Source: Bin87 sp965204905
GTDB lineage: Bacteria; Chloroflexota; Dehalococcoidia; Lucifugimonadales; UBA3495
Assembly (NCBI GenBank): GCA_965204905.1
Contig: OZ242042.1
Span: 1,178,001-1,242,000, forward strand
Direction: 5' to 3'
Length of the DNA stretch: 64,000 nt
Shown here: positions 15,589-24,497 of the stretch, piece after piece
Layout of the letters: each line of letters starts with the position of its first letter
Position numbering within the stretch: the stretch's first letter is position 1
Notes under the pieces: generated by a model
What the model was told of the DNA's origin: nothing
Databases searched by the model: none
What the model saw: only the letters and a program-made list of their open reading frames with translations
Translations under genes and position numbers: made by a program

Positions 15589-18264
15589 TTACACCGAACC
15601 TCCCTCAGCCAGGGCGGCCAACTCCGCCTTGGATAGCCCCAACTCGCTGCACAGGACCTCTTCGTTGTGCTCCCCGATGTGGGGCGCGCGCCGGGGAATC
15701 CTCCAGGGTGAACCGTTGAAGATGGCCCCCGGGCCCGGGTGCCGGAATGTCCTGCCAAGTTCGGGGTATTCTACGTCAGTCCAGAAGTTCCGGTCCTCCA
15801 GGTGAGGGTCCTGCATGACGTCGTCCGGTGAACGAATCGCCCCCGCGTTGGAGCTACGCTGCTGCAAGCCGTGGTAGGCCTCGTCCCGAGGGAGATTGGC
15901 GAGGAAGTTTTCAAAAATTCCGCGAATGTGCGACCCGCTCTCAGCGACGACCGTTGGTTCCCGGTACTTCTCGTCCAGCAGGTCGCCCGCCAGGCCGTGC
16001 TCCTCCATCCACGACGCGAGCGTCAGTATCCGCTCCGGGGTAACCTGGCCGACGTTCACGTATTTGCCATCCTTGCAGATGACCTGGGCATTGGGCCCAA
16101 TGTTGGTGTTGCCACCCCCGGTTCTACGTGGAACCACATCTCCTTTGTAAATGTACTGGTTAACATGGCCCTCGGTGGTGAGCGCGCAGGCATCATGCAC
16201 CGAGGCATCTATGTACTGCCCCCTGGACGTCACCGACCGGCTAACCAGCGCCGCGGTGATGGCGATGTAGGCGTAGTGACTGCCGATGTGCCAAGCCTGC
16301 CCTCCTCCGGGAGCGATGGGCGGCGCGCCTGGAACCACGTCGTCGTCATAGCCACACCGGGCCATCTGGCCGCCCGCCGCCAGATGCAGCAGGTCGCTGG
16401 TCTGGAAGTCCTGCCACGGTCCGGTCTGCCCGAAGGGGGTCAGTGAGCACATGATCAGCCCGGGGTTGCTCTTGGCTAAATCTTCGTATCCCAGCCCCAG
16501 AGAGGCCAGATAACCGGGCCTGAAGGTCTCCAGTATCACATCCGCCTGCTCTGCCATTTGCCGGAACAGCCGGCGCCCGTCCTCCGTCTCCAGGTTCAAG
16601 GTCACGCCTCGCTTGGAGGTATTGTAATGCCAGAAGTAAAGGCTCCGCTCCCGATCCGGTATGTCCTGGTAGAAAGGTCCCACCGTCCGGGCTGCCTCGC
16701 CATCGGGCGGCTCTATCTTGATGACGTCCGCTCCCATGTCGGCCATCTGCTTGCCACACCACTGCCCCTTTTCATCGGCTAGCTCCAGCACCCGCAGCCC
16801 CGCAAAGGCCCCCGCAGAGTTTGGGTCAGCAGTCCGAGCCGGCGCCGGCGCGGGATTCGCTATCGGTGCGTTCCCACTCCACTGTGCGGGCGAGGCATCC
16901 TCCATCATCTCCTTGAGGTAAGGATAATCCTCCGTACTGAGGCCCTTTGGCCAGAAGACGCCGTCGGCGAAGCCGCTCACCAGTTCCTCGTGACTGATGC
17001 CCAACAACCCCTGAAACACCTCCTTGTTGTGCCCGCCAATCAGGGGCCCTGACCGGCTGTTGACTACAGGCGTCTCCGACATATTGAAAGGAGCGTTCTG
17101 AAGAGGCCAGGTTCCCAGCGCGGCGTGCTGCACGTCCCGGTAAATCTCGCGGTGCCTGAGTTGGGGATCGTTTTCCACCCGGTCCTGGCTGCTTTGGACG
17201 GGCATGGCGGGTACTCCTGCCGCCTGGCACCGCTCCATGATCTCGTACTTGCCCAGGGTACTAGTCCACGCCGCTATCCTCTGGTCCATCTCTTCCTGAT
17301 GTTCCAGGCGACCTTCAAGGGTGGCGAACTTCTCGGCGGCGGCCCAACCGGGAGAGCCCATCACCTCCACCAACTTCCGCCACTCATGGTCGGAGAAGCA
17401 GGCTATGGCGCACCAGTCGTTGTGCTCCCCCGGGCTGGTCTGGTAAGCGTTGTGCGGCGCCCCGGTCCGCTCCCTGTAGTTGTTAACCAGGGGCGCGCCA
17501 GGCCAGTGAGCGCGGTTGCCCGGCGGGTAGCCCTCGCGCATGGTGGAACGGTCGTTGGCCTGGATGTCCAGAAACGCGGCGCCATTGAGGGGGACGCCGA
17601 GGATCCACTGGGAACTGTCAACGTGCTGTCCCTGGCCGGTCACGTTGCGATGGTAAATCGCGCTCAGAGCATACATGGCCCCGTACAAGCCGCCGGTGTC
17701 GTCCAGGTAGGACCAGCCCCAACCGGCGGGCGGCTGGTCCGGCAGGCCCGACGTGTAGGTCATACCGGACAGGGCTTGCGCGATGGCTCCCATCGTTTGA
17801 TAGTCCCGGTCCCGCCCCGTGTGGCCGAAGCCGGACATGGAGAGGTAAATGATGTCCGGCCGGAGCTTCTTCATATCCTCATAGCCCAGACCCCACCGCT
17901 CCAATACGCCGTAGGCGAAGTTCTCGATGACGATGTCGGACATGGCCACCAGGCGCCGGGTAAGGTCAATGCCTCGCTCGGTACGAGTGTTAAGGGTGAC
18001 GCTCAGCTTGTTGGCGTTGGTATCGCTGAAATGGCCGTTGGTGTTGAGATTGACGGGCAAGCCGTCGGGAGTGCCCGCTCCCGTCGTAATGTTGGCGCCC
18101 CGAGTGTTGGGGCCCTGGGGCCATTCAACCTTGATAACCTCGGCTCCCAGCGCCCCCAGCCATCGGGTGCACCAGGGCCCTGCTCGGACCCAGGTGAAGT
18201 CCAACACTCGGATTCCTGACAAAGCTCCCGCTGTCGTTGGCGCTTCTACTCCGCCCTGCACCAT
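15589..18264 (-). CDS. Double-domain CaiB/BaiF (class III) CoA-transferase, 891 aa
   Basis: Module 1 (about residues 15-440: IRVLDFTWVRAGPWCTRW, VIKVEWPQGPN, MSGFGHTGRDRD) and module 2 (about 495-880: LRVLELADEKGQW, VIKIEPPDGEAART, SLTPFGQTGPWQDF) are each a full family III CoA-transferase. Module 1 keeps an Asp at the expected catalytic place (Asp188/189 in SYLDDTGG). Module 2 has QAWHIGSHYAY there, with Trp658/His659 and no Asp. This is the reverse of the arrangement in the downstream 809-residue paralogue. Such a chain would fold as a built-in pseudo-dimer with one active site. GGAGGT precedes the ATG. The gene is second in the leftward operon, after the LLM monooxygenase. Confidence 0.9.
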   Translation of the reverse strand: MVQGGVEAPTTAGALSGIRVLDFTWVRAGPWCTRWLGALGAEVIKVEWPQGPNTRGANITTGAGTPDGLPVNLNTNGHFSDTNANKLSVTLNTRTERGIDLTRRLVAMSDIVIENFAYGVLERWGLGYEDMKKLRPDIIYLSMSGFGHTGRDRDYQTMGAIAQALSGMTYTSGLPDQPPAGWGWSYLDDTGGLYGAMYALSAIYHRNVTGQGQHVDSSQWILGVPLNGAAFLDIQANDRSTMREGYPPGNRAHWPGAPLVNNYRERTGAPHNAYQTSPGEHNDWCAIACFSDHEWRKLVEVMGSPGWAAAEKFATLEGRLEHQEEMDQRIAAWTSTLGKYEIMERCQAAGVPAMPVQSSQDRVENDPQLRHREIYRDVQHAALGTWPLQNAPFNMSETPVVNSRSGPLIGGHNKEVFQGLLGISHEELVSGFADGVFWPKGLSTEDYPYLKEMMEDASPAQWSGNAPIANPAPAPARTADPNSAGAFAGLRVLELADEKGQWCGKQMADMGADVIKIEPPDGEAARTVGPFYQDIPDRERSLYFWHYNTSKRGVTLNLETEDGRRLFRQMAEQADVILETFRPGYLASLGLGYEDLAKSNPGLIMCSLTPFGQTGPWQDFQTSDLLHLAAGGQMARCGYDDDVVPGAPPIAPGGGQAWHIGSHYAYIAITAALVSRSVTSRGQYIDASVHDACALTTEGHVNQYIYKGDVVPRRTGGGNTNIGPNAQVICKDGKYVNVGQVTPERILTLASWMEEHGLAGDLLDEKYREPTVVAESGSHIRGIFENFLANLPRDEAYHGLQQRSSNAGAIRSPDDVMQDPHLEDRNFWTDVEYPELGRTFRHPGPGAIFNGSPWRIPRRAPHIGEHNEEVLCSELGLSKAELAALAEGGSV

Positions 18265-18391
18265 TGGATCACCTCCCGGCTATGGCCGTCTCAAGGTTAA
18301 CTCGCCGTATTCTAACCCAATGCAGTCGATGGAGATTCCCGATTCGCAATGTAGCGAGACTTTGGACTCGTCGGAGTCTAACGGTGAAGGC

Positions 18392-19444
18392 TTATTGCCG
18401 AAACTTGGGCATCACTTCCTTCGCGAAAAGCTCCATCGACCGCATCACCTTGGCGTGCTCCATGCTGCCGAAGGACATACTGGCCCCGAAGTACCCGATG
18501 CCGTGCTCGTCCCGTAGCTTCGTAATGCGCTGCACGCAATCCTCTGGCGTCCCGAAGTAAACCGTGCCCTCCAGTTCCGACTCATAGCTGGCCGGCTCGG
18601 TGGGGCGGATGGTTCGCCAGTGGTCCAGGTCCACGTTGATCTCGTCGCCGCGGGTCAGCGTCCGCCGATAGGTGGCCAGGTCCCGCACCCACGTCAGCGA
18701 CTCCCGCGGGTACTCTCGGGCAACCCGTTCGTCTTCGTCCAGGTACACGAACCGGAAGTAGGGCATATCCGCCACCGGCAGTTCCTTGCCGGCGGCGGCG
18801 CAGCGCTCGGCGTAAAGCGAGAACAGGCCCAGGTTGTCGGCCTCGGGAGTGGAAAAGCTGGTCAGGATCGGCAGGTCCCGCTCAACGGCGACGTCCACGC
18901 TGGCCGGCGTCCGCGACACCGCCATGTACACCGGCGGATGGGGCTTTTGCACCGGCGAGGGAGCAATGGTCAGGTCTCTCACCTGGTAGAACTCCCCCTG
19001 GTAGGAGAAATCCGACTGTGTCCACAGCCCCAGGATGATGTCCAACGCCTCCTGAGTGCGGACGTCCCGTGTGTCCATGTCGATGTTGAAGTTGCCGTAC
19101 TCGTAGTCCGCCGAGCCGCGCCCAACCCCGAAATCCAACCGGCCGTGGCTCAGAACGTCCAGCATGGCGCTCTCCTCGGCAAGGAAAATGGGGTTGTAGA
19201 AGGGCAGGACACTGACGCCGGCCCCGATGCGTATCTCCTTCGTTCGCGCCGCGATGTGGGTCAGCAGCGGCATCAGGGACGGGCATATCCCATAGCGGCT
19301 GGAGTGGTGCTCCGCGATCCAGATCGAATCGAACCCCAACTCCTCAGCATACTCGGCCTGCTCCACCATCTCGTCAAAGATGCGGCTCTGGGCGCCGACC
19401 TCCGGCTCCGTCCAGGAACCTAACAAAAACAGGGCAAACTTCAT
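18392..19444 (-). CDS. LLM-class (luciferase-like) flavin-dependent monooxygenase, 350 aa
   Basis: The bacterial luciferase-like TIM barrel is shown by FALFLLGSW at the start, GFDSIWIAEHHSSRYG, ARTKEIRIGAGVSVLPFYNP and LDVLSHGRLDFGVGRGS. These are the standard strands and phosphate/flavin-binding loops of the family, and the length is usual. These enzymes use reduced flavin from a partner reductase to oxidise substrates such as alkanes, ketones or sulfonates; the substrate here is unknown. It is the first gene of the leftward CoA-transferase/thiolase operon, 127 bases ahead of the next gene, so it probably performs an early oxidation step. AAGGAGG lies 12 bases before the ATG. Confidence 0.88.
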   Translation of the reverse strand: MKFALFLLGSWTEPEVGAQSRIFDEMVEQAEYAEELGFDSIWIAEHHSSRYGICPSLMPLLTHIAARTKEIRIGAGVSVLPFYNPIFLAEESAMLDVLSHGRLDFGVGRGSADYEYGNFNIDMDTRDVRTQEALDIILGLWTQSDFSYQGEFYQVRDLTIAPSPVQKPHPPVYMAVSRTPASVDVAVERDLPILTSFSTPEADNLGLFSLYAERCAAAGKELPVADMPYFRFVYLDEDERVAREYPRESLTWVRDLATYRRTLTRGDEINVDLDHWRTIRPTEPASYESELEGTVYFGTPEDCVQRITKLRDEHGIGYFGASMSFGSMEHAKVMRSMELFAKEVMPKFRQ

Positions 19445-19734
19445 GATGGGTACGCGCCTCCTTCAACCTATCCTGCCGCGAATTGTACAATCATAGACGC
19501 AGGCATGCTCGCCCATGCCCATGACGCTGAATGGGGCCTCGGGAATCGCGTCCCGAGTAGTCCCCTGTATGAGCTAGATGAACTGATAACCCGGTGCCTG
19601 CTGGTGGAACTCGAAACTGAATCTGGCGCATGACTATCTCGAAGATGATGGACAATGCCCTTTGCGGAGAGTTTCGTGGTTTCGGTTTTAACATATGCGT
19701 TTGCAACTGGTTGATCTACCGCCAAATCAACGTA

Positions 19735-19766
19735 TTGACAAAATGTGACCGTATCCCATGATACGG
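19735..19766 (+). promoter_or_regulatory. Putative promoter overlapped by a palindromic operator/hairpin
   Basis: TTGACA at 19735-19740 is a perfect -35. About 17 bases on, where a -10 would lie, is a perfect 7-bp inverted repeat (CCGTATC at 19749-19755, GATACGG at 19760-19766). No strong TATAAT is visible. The palindrome would suit a repressor site for the FRG gene starting at 19835. The rest of the gap from 19445 shows no gene. Confidence 0.35.
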
Positions 19767-19834
19767 CACCGGATGCCGGTGCTGGCGGATTTTCAGTAAA
19801 CAAGCACAGCCGGCTATCCAAACAAGGAAACATC

Positions 19835-21211
19835 ATGCTGAACGATAAACACGTTGATTGGCTTCTGCAAGGTTCCAGCACATGGAACAAAATGCGGGAA
19901 GAGCACCCTTTTCTCCCTTACTTCTCATTCGTGGATATCCACCAGATTTTCCGCGAGGCTGGACAGTTGGACCACAACGGTAGGGTGCCACTAAACAGGT
20001 TTAATCTCAGTGATGCTGTTTTCCGTGGCGCAAATCTAAGCAACGTTGATTTCATAGAGGCTAACCTACAAAGGGCCCAACTGCACAGCGCTGTTCTCAG
20101 AGGGACTAATTTTTCCCAAGCCGACCTCACCGGCGCGAGGTTCGGCATCGGCTATCTCGGTGCGGCCAATTTTTCCAACGCCATACTCGAAGGGACTGAT
20201 TTAGTAGGAACCAACCTCATCGGAGCGGACTTGACTTGGTCACGTTTTTGGAAGGCTAGACTCTACCCCGAACCCTCGAACGTAGTTCAGTCCGTTTCGC
20301 CAAAAATTAGCAGGGTAGGAAGCATCGCCGACCTAATCAAAAATTGCTTCGAACTAAGGAAGCATTATGGGGGTATGACGCTTTATTTCCGCGGAGAGCG
20401 GGACGCCACATGGCATCTGCGCCCCTCGGTGATGCGGCCGGCGGCTGACGGCACATTTAAGTTACGTGCCCACGAGGGGGAAATGTTGCGCGAACTTATC
20501 TCTAGGAGGCCAGAGGATTTTGTTGGGATGACCTCTGCGCTTGAGCAAATGGTGGTAGCCCAGCATCATGGCTTGAAGACGCGCCTACTCGACGTTTCCC
20601 ACAATCCATGCGTGGCGCTTTTTTCAGCTTGTGATAGCCGCGATGCTGCCGGAAAGCCGCACGACAACGACATGGATGGTCGCATTCATGTATTCGCAGC
20701 TACTAAGGAATTGGTGAGACCCTTCGACAGCGACACAGTTAGCATAATATCCAACTTTGCCAAACTAGACCGTCGTTACCAGAATCTGCTGTTGGGTAAG
20801 ACCGGGGAGGACAGCGAAAAGGAAGATCCAAAAACTGGGTTAGCATATATTTACTCTGAAGCGTTGCGTCGCCTTTATCATCACATCAAACAAGAGAAAC
20901 CGCAATTCGAAAATATTATAGACCCTAGAGACTTCTTCAGAGTGTTTGTTGTTGAACCCAAGCAATCGTTCGAGCGGATTCGAGCTCAAGAAGGCGCGTT
21001 CATAATTTCAGCTTTCCACGAATCGTTCGAGCGCAACGACATTTGCTGCCGCGTGAAAAATTTGCCCGTTTACGAACACTCGACCATGACCGTTGATGCG
21101 GATCAGAAAGATGATATCCTAGACGAGTTGAGCCTTTTGAATTTCACCCGTGAGACTCTATACCCTAGTCTCGATGAGGTCGCCAATAGAATCACTCTGT
21201 CCTACGAATAG
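19835..21211 (+). CDS. Pentapeptide-repeat and FRG-domain protein, 458 aa
   Basis: About residues 55-140 are pentapeptide repeats of the A(D/N)Lxx type (FRGANLSNVDF, LRGTNFSQADLTGA, LEGTDLVGTNLIGADL), which form a right-handed beta-helix. An FRG domain follows: LYFRGERDATWHLRPSVMR (Phe-Arg-Gly at 185-187) and VVAQHHGLKTRLLDVSHNP, the diagnostic motifs of that family. FRG-domain proteins are poorly understood but frequent in phage-defence islands. The ATG at 19835 follows AAGGAA; an in-frame GTG at 19745 lies inside the promoter-like region and is rejected. DNA is AT-richer than its neighbours, a sign of transfer. It stands alone between two metabolic blocks. Confidence 0.85.
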   Translation: MLNDKHVDWLLQGSSTWNKMREEHPFLPYFSFVDIHQIFREAGQLDHNGRVPLNRFNLSDAVFRGANLSNVDFIEANLQRAQLHSAVLRGTNFSQADLTGARFGIGYLGAANFSNAILEGTDLVGTNLIGADLTWSRFWKARLYPEPSNVVQSVSPKISRVGSIADLIKNCFELRKHYGGMTLYFRGERDATWHLRPSVMRPAADGTFKLRAHEGEMLRELISRRPEDFVGMTSALEQMVVAQHHGLKTRLLDVSHNPCVALFSACDSRDAAGKPHDNDMDGRIHVFAATKELVRPFDSDTVSIISNFAKLDRRYQNLLLGKTGEDSEKEDPKTGLAYIYSEALRRLYHHIKQEKPQFENIIDPRDFFRVFVVEPKQSFERIRAQEGAFIISAFHESFERNDICCRVKNLPVYEHSTMTVDADQKDDILDELSLLNFTRETLYPSLDEVANRITLSYE

Positions 21212-21388
21212 CACGGAATAATTCCAACCAAATTGAGCCAAGGTCGCTAGCATTTTGGATATTGATATTTCAAATTTGCCATTCAATAATCTCTGATTCG
21301 ACTTCATCCCGCGATGCCATGTTGGTGTATCCGACCAGTTGAGCGGCGCGGACGGGAGCGCACTCTCATTTTGACGGGCGTATCCCCC

Positions 21389-22510
21389 TCACCCCGTCAC
21401 CCGCCTGAAAAACGCTAGCGCGTTGCCGCCGGCGATCTTCCTGACGTCTTCGTCGGAGTAGTTGCGGGCGATGAGGCCGCGGATGATATTCTTGCCGTCG
21501 GCGGGCGATTCCAGGCCGTTCATGTAGCGCGCCGGCGTCGGGCCGGGACGGCCCATTACCGCCTCACCCACGCCCACCGAATCGCCGATGCTGGTGTCGG
21601 TGCCGATGGCTACGTGGTCCACGCCCACTAGGTTGACCATGTAGTCGTAGTGGTCCAGCACGCATTCGATGCTCTGCTCCGGGTCGTTGCTCAGGCGGTT
21701 GGGCACCCCGGTTATCCCGATGACGCCGCCCTTGCGCGCGCAGGCCAGCAGTTCCTCGTCCTTGCGCAGCCGCCGCGCCTGGAAACTGTGGCTGGCCAGC
21801 GTGAAGGAACCGTCATGGCTGAACGTTACCGGAGCCTCCGACGCCTCAATGGCGTCCATCGCCGTGTGAGATGAGGCGTGGGACACGTCCACCACCATCC
21901 CCAGTTCGTTCATCCGTTGCACGACCTCCAGCCCGAAATCGCTGAGTCCACCGTCGTTGCGCTCGAAGATGCCATCACCAATATATGCCTTGCGGCTGTA
22001 GGTAAGGCCGGCCAGCCGTATGCCCGCGTGGTACAGCACGTCCACCCGGTTCAGTTCGTTGCCGATGGCCAGGTGCTCCACCGTCGGGAAGAACCCCACC
22101 TTGCCCTGCTGCTTGGCCGCCTCGATCTCGTATGCGGTGCTGACCTGTAGTACGTTGTCGTGCTGCCCGATGTCCGAAATCATCATGCTGATCTCTTCCA
22201 GCAGGTCGGAGAATCGGATAAAGGACATCTCGTTGGTGTGCAGCATCCCCCGAAAGACGTTCGCTGTGCCCACGGCAGTGAAGCCGCCCTCTCGCACTGC
22301 ATCGTAACCCCAAACGTAGTTATCGCTGCGGAGGTATTCCCAGTACTGGCTGAAATCTTCGGGAATCACCATCGGATGCTGGTGCAGGTCAATCATCACC
22401 GACTCTTCCATCAGGCGTTGAAACCTGACTTCCTGCTGCGCGTCCAGCTGCACCGTCATCGAGGGCACGCGCTCCACTTGGCTTACGAGTTGAAATCGGC
22501 CTGTCGTCAT
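21389..22510 (-). CDS. Membrane dipeptidase (renal dipeptidase, peptidase M19) family, 373 aa
   Basis: The M19 amidohydrolase fold is evident from MIDLHQHP (metal-binding HxH near residue 43), GFFPTVEHLAIG, GIRLAGLTYSRKA, GMVVDVSHASSHTAMDAI (His ligand), APVTFSHDG and VDHVAIGTDT (Asp ligand), ending in NYSDEDVRKIAGGNALAFF. Length is normal for the family and no signal peptide is seen, so it is cytoplasmic. Family members cleave dipeptides, some with D-residues or beta-lactams. GGAGATGAAAT precedes the ATG. It is transcribed away from the MBL hydrolase gene 134 bases away. The peptide-uptake operon elsewhere in the window makes a peptide-processing role reasonable. Confidence 0.9.
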   Translation of the reverse strand: MTTGRFQLVSQVERVPSMTVQLDAQQEVRFQRLMEESVMIDLHQHPMVIPEDFSQYWEYLRSDNYVWGYDAVREGGFTAVGTANVFRGMLHTNEMSFIRFSDLLEEISMMISDIGQHDNVLQVSTAYEIEAAKQQGKVGFFPTVEHLAIGNELNRVDVLYHAGIRLAGLTYSRKAYIGDGIFERNDGGLSDFGLEVVQRMNELGMVVDVSHASSHTAMDAIEASEAPVTFSHDGSFTLASHSFQARRLRKDEELLACARKGGVIGITGVPNRLSNDPEQSIECVLDHYDYMVNLVGVDHVAIGTDTSIGDSVGVGEAVMGRPGPTPARYMNGLESPADGKNIIRGLIARNYSDEDVRKIAGGNALAFFRRVTG

Positions 22511-22644
22511 ATTTCATCTCCGTTCCGAGCGACCGCTAGGGTGTCTCATGCCGGATTATACCGGGGTTGGCCGCATCCCACGATGCTAGAATCGTCTAAC
22601 CGAGCCACCAAATACCAACCAGTCTGCAACGATGAGGAGGCACC

Positions 22645-23505
22645 ATGGCTGAAATCTACACCCTGGGCGCCGGAACGCCTACACCGACTCCCACCCGCTT
22701 CGGCAGTTCCCACGTGCTCAAGCTGGGCGAACAGCTGCTGATGTTCGATTGCGGACCGGCCGCCACCCACAAGCTGGTCAAGGCGGGACTATTCCCCACA
22801 CAGGTGGACTACCTTTTCTTCACGCACCACCATTTCGACCATGACATCGACTATCCCTGTTTCCTGCTCTGCCGCTGGGACCAGAGCGTCGGCAAGGAGA
22901 ACAAGTTGCAGGTGTTCGGCCCCGACCTTACGGAGAAGATCACCGAGGGCATCCTTGGGGAACAGGGTTTGTTTGCCCACGACTGGAAGGCGCGGGTGAA
23001 CCACCCGCTGAGCCAGCGGGTATTCGTCAACCGGGGCGGAACCCTGCCTCGACCCGCTCCGTCCGTTGACGCCCTGGACGTTGGACCGGGCAAAGTATTC
23101 ACTGGACCGAGCTGGGAAGTAACCGCCGCTCCGGCCGAGCACGTCCAGCCCTATCTGGACTCGCTGGCCTACCGCGTGGATTCGGCTGAGGGCAGCGTGA
23201 TCTTCACGGGCGACACGCAGCCGTGCGACTCGGTGATCGAATTGGCTCGCGACGCCGACGTGATGCTGTGCATGTGCTGGGACGATCAGGCGGTGATGGA
23301 CGAGAACGGTGAATACACCGGGCAGTGCGGCACCACCGGGGCGGCGCGCATGGCTCAAGCCGCCGGAGTGAAGAAGTTGGTGCTCGTCCACATTGGTCCC
23401 CACCTATCGGCGCACGGCCCCATGGAGCAGGGCATCGGCGACATCAGCCGCATCTACGACGGGGAAGTGGTATTTTCGGAAGAACTGATGCGTCTTGTCC
23501 TGTGA
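22645..23505 (+). CDS. MBL-fold metallo-hydrolase (RNase Z/arylsulfatase-like), 286 aa
   Basis: The metallo-beta-lactamase fold is shown by the opening LGAGTPTPTPTRFGSSHVL, the metal motif THHHFDHD (HxHxDH) near residue 60, VIFTGDTQPCD with the bridging Asp, and VLVHIGPHL near the C-terminus. The GTGTP-like start resembles the ElaC/RNase Z and arylsulfatase branch, but the long insertion after the HxHxDH motif suggests a small-molecule hydrolase rather than tRNA processing. GAGGAGG lies just before the ATG. It is the first of three rightward enzymes (MBL hydrolase, alpha/beta hydrolase, BBE oxidase), probably a catabolic set. Confidence 0.85.
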   Translation: MAEIYTLGAGTPTPTPTRFGSSHVLKLGEQLLMFDCGPAATHKLVKAGLFPTQVDYLFFTHHHFDHDIDYPCFLLCRWDQSVGKENKLQVFGPDLTEKITEGILGEQGLFAHDWKARVNHPLSQRVFVNRGGTLPRPAPSVDALDVGPGKVFTGPSWEVTAAPAEHVQPYLDSLAYRVDSAEGSVIFTGDTQPCDSVIELARDADVMLCMCWDDQAVMDENGEYTGQCGTTGAARMAQAAGVKKLVLVHIGPHLSAHGPMEQGIGDISRIYDGEVVFSEELMRLVL

Positions 23506-23636
23506 GGGAAGAGAGCGGGTAATCCCGCTGGAGTCATTTGCATTGCCGGGTATGCTCGGCGCATCTATACTTTGCGAAGAGTTAGTATTTTACGCTACCC
23601 GTGAGGGTACACGAACGCCTGCCCGGAGGTGTGATG

Positions 23637-24461
23637 ATGGCTACTGCGAGAGTGAACGGCGCCGAGCTTTACTATGAGGATTCGGGGAGTGGGCCGCCCA
23701 TCATCCTGTCACCGGGTGGGTTGCAGGGGGTCGCCAGCAGCTACCATCCGGTGATCGATAGCCTTTCTCAGGAGCACCGCGTGGTAGTGTACGACCGCCG
23801 CTTTGGCGGACAGTCCCGCAGCCCAATGGTAGTGCAGACGTGGGATATGGTGTGCGATGACGTATTCGGACTGATGGACACCTTGGGCATCGAGCAGGCG
23901 TATCTTGGTGGTGGATCATTTGGGGCGGCAATCTCCCTAGGCTGCGCCGTGCGCCGTCCGGAGCGGGTGAGAGCCATCTTTCCCTCCAACATAGCGGGCG
24001 GCGTGATCTGCGACGCTTACCCCGCGGCCAAGTTGTTCAAGAGCATGGACATGGCGGAGAATGTCGGCATCGGGCCGGTGGTGGACGCCTTCGATCCCGA
24101 CGACCGCTTTTCGCCTTTCAGCCCGGAGTTGGCCCAGACCGACCTGGAGTATCGCAAGGGCCTGGAGGCGATGAACACGGAGGACTTCGTACAGGTGATG
24201 CGGGATACCATCTACGCCCTGTTCGACGGATCTTACCTGACGCTGGGGATGACGGAGAAGGCGCTGAAGAGCGTTGCCGTGCCGGCGATGGTGATGCCCG
24301 GGAACAATGACGTTCACCCCCGCCGTCTGGCCGAGGCCGTGCATCGCCTGGTTCCCAACTGTCGCTGGGCAGAGGTGCGCCCCCACAGCGAGGAACCGGA
24401 GAAATACACCAGGCGTGTCCTGGAGTTTCTGGCAGAGGTGGAAGCCAACGGAGGCGGTTAG
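23637..24461 (+). CDS. Alpha/beta-hydrolase, 274 aa
   Basis: Typical features are the oxyanion-hole region (IILSPGGLQGVASSY), the strand VVVYDRRFGGQS, and the nucleophile elbow YLGGGSFGAAIS with Ser in G-G-S-F-G. A late VMPGNNDVHP holds the acid, and a His follows in RPHSEEPEKY. It would hydrolyse an ester, lactone or C-C bond; the substrate is unknown. Two adjacent ATGs (23634, 23637) follow GGAGGTGTG; 23637 gives the better spacing, and the frame upstream to 23601 is unlikely. It lies 36 bases before the BBE oxidase and 131 bases after the MBL hydrolase. Confidence 0.85.
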   Translation: MATARVNGAELYYEDSGSGPPIILSPGGLQGVASSYHPVIDSLSQEHRVVVYDRRFGGQSRSPMVVQTWDMVCDDVFGLMDTLGIEQAYLGGGSFGAAISLGCAVRRPERVRAIFPSNIAGGVICDAYPAAKLFKSMDMAENVGIGPVVDAFDPDDRFSPFSPELAQTDLEYRKGLEAMNTEDFVQVMRDTIYALFDGSYLTLGMTEKALKSVAVPAMVMPGNNDVHPRRLAEAVHRLVPNCRWAEVRPHSEEPEKYTRRVLEFLAEVEANGGG

Positions 24462-24497
24462 AGGGGCGCGCCTGAAAGCAGGCAGGGAGACAGTCAT

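Noticed and set aside
23514..23529. Hairpin AGCGGG/CCCGCT after the MBL hydrolase
   Set aside because: Six-pair stem without a T run; could be chance.
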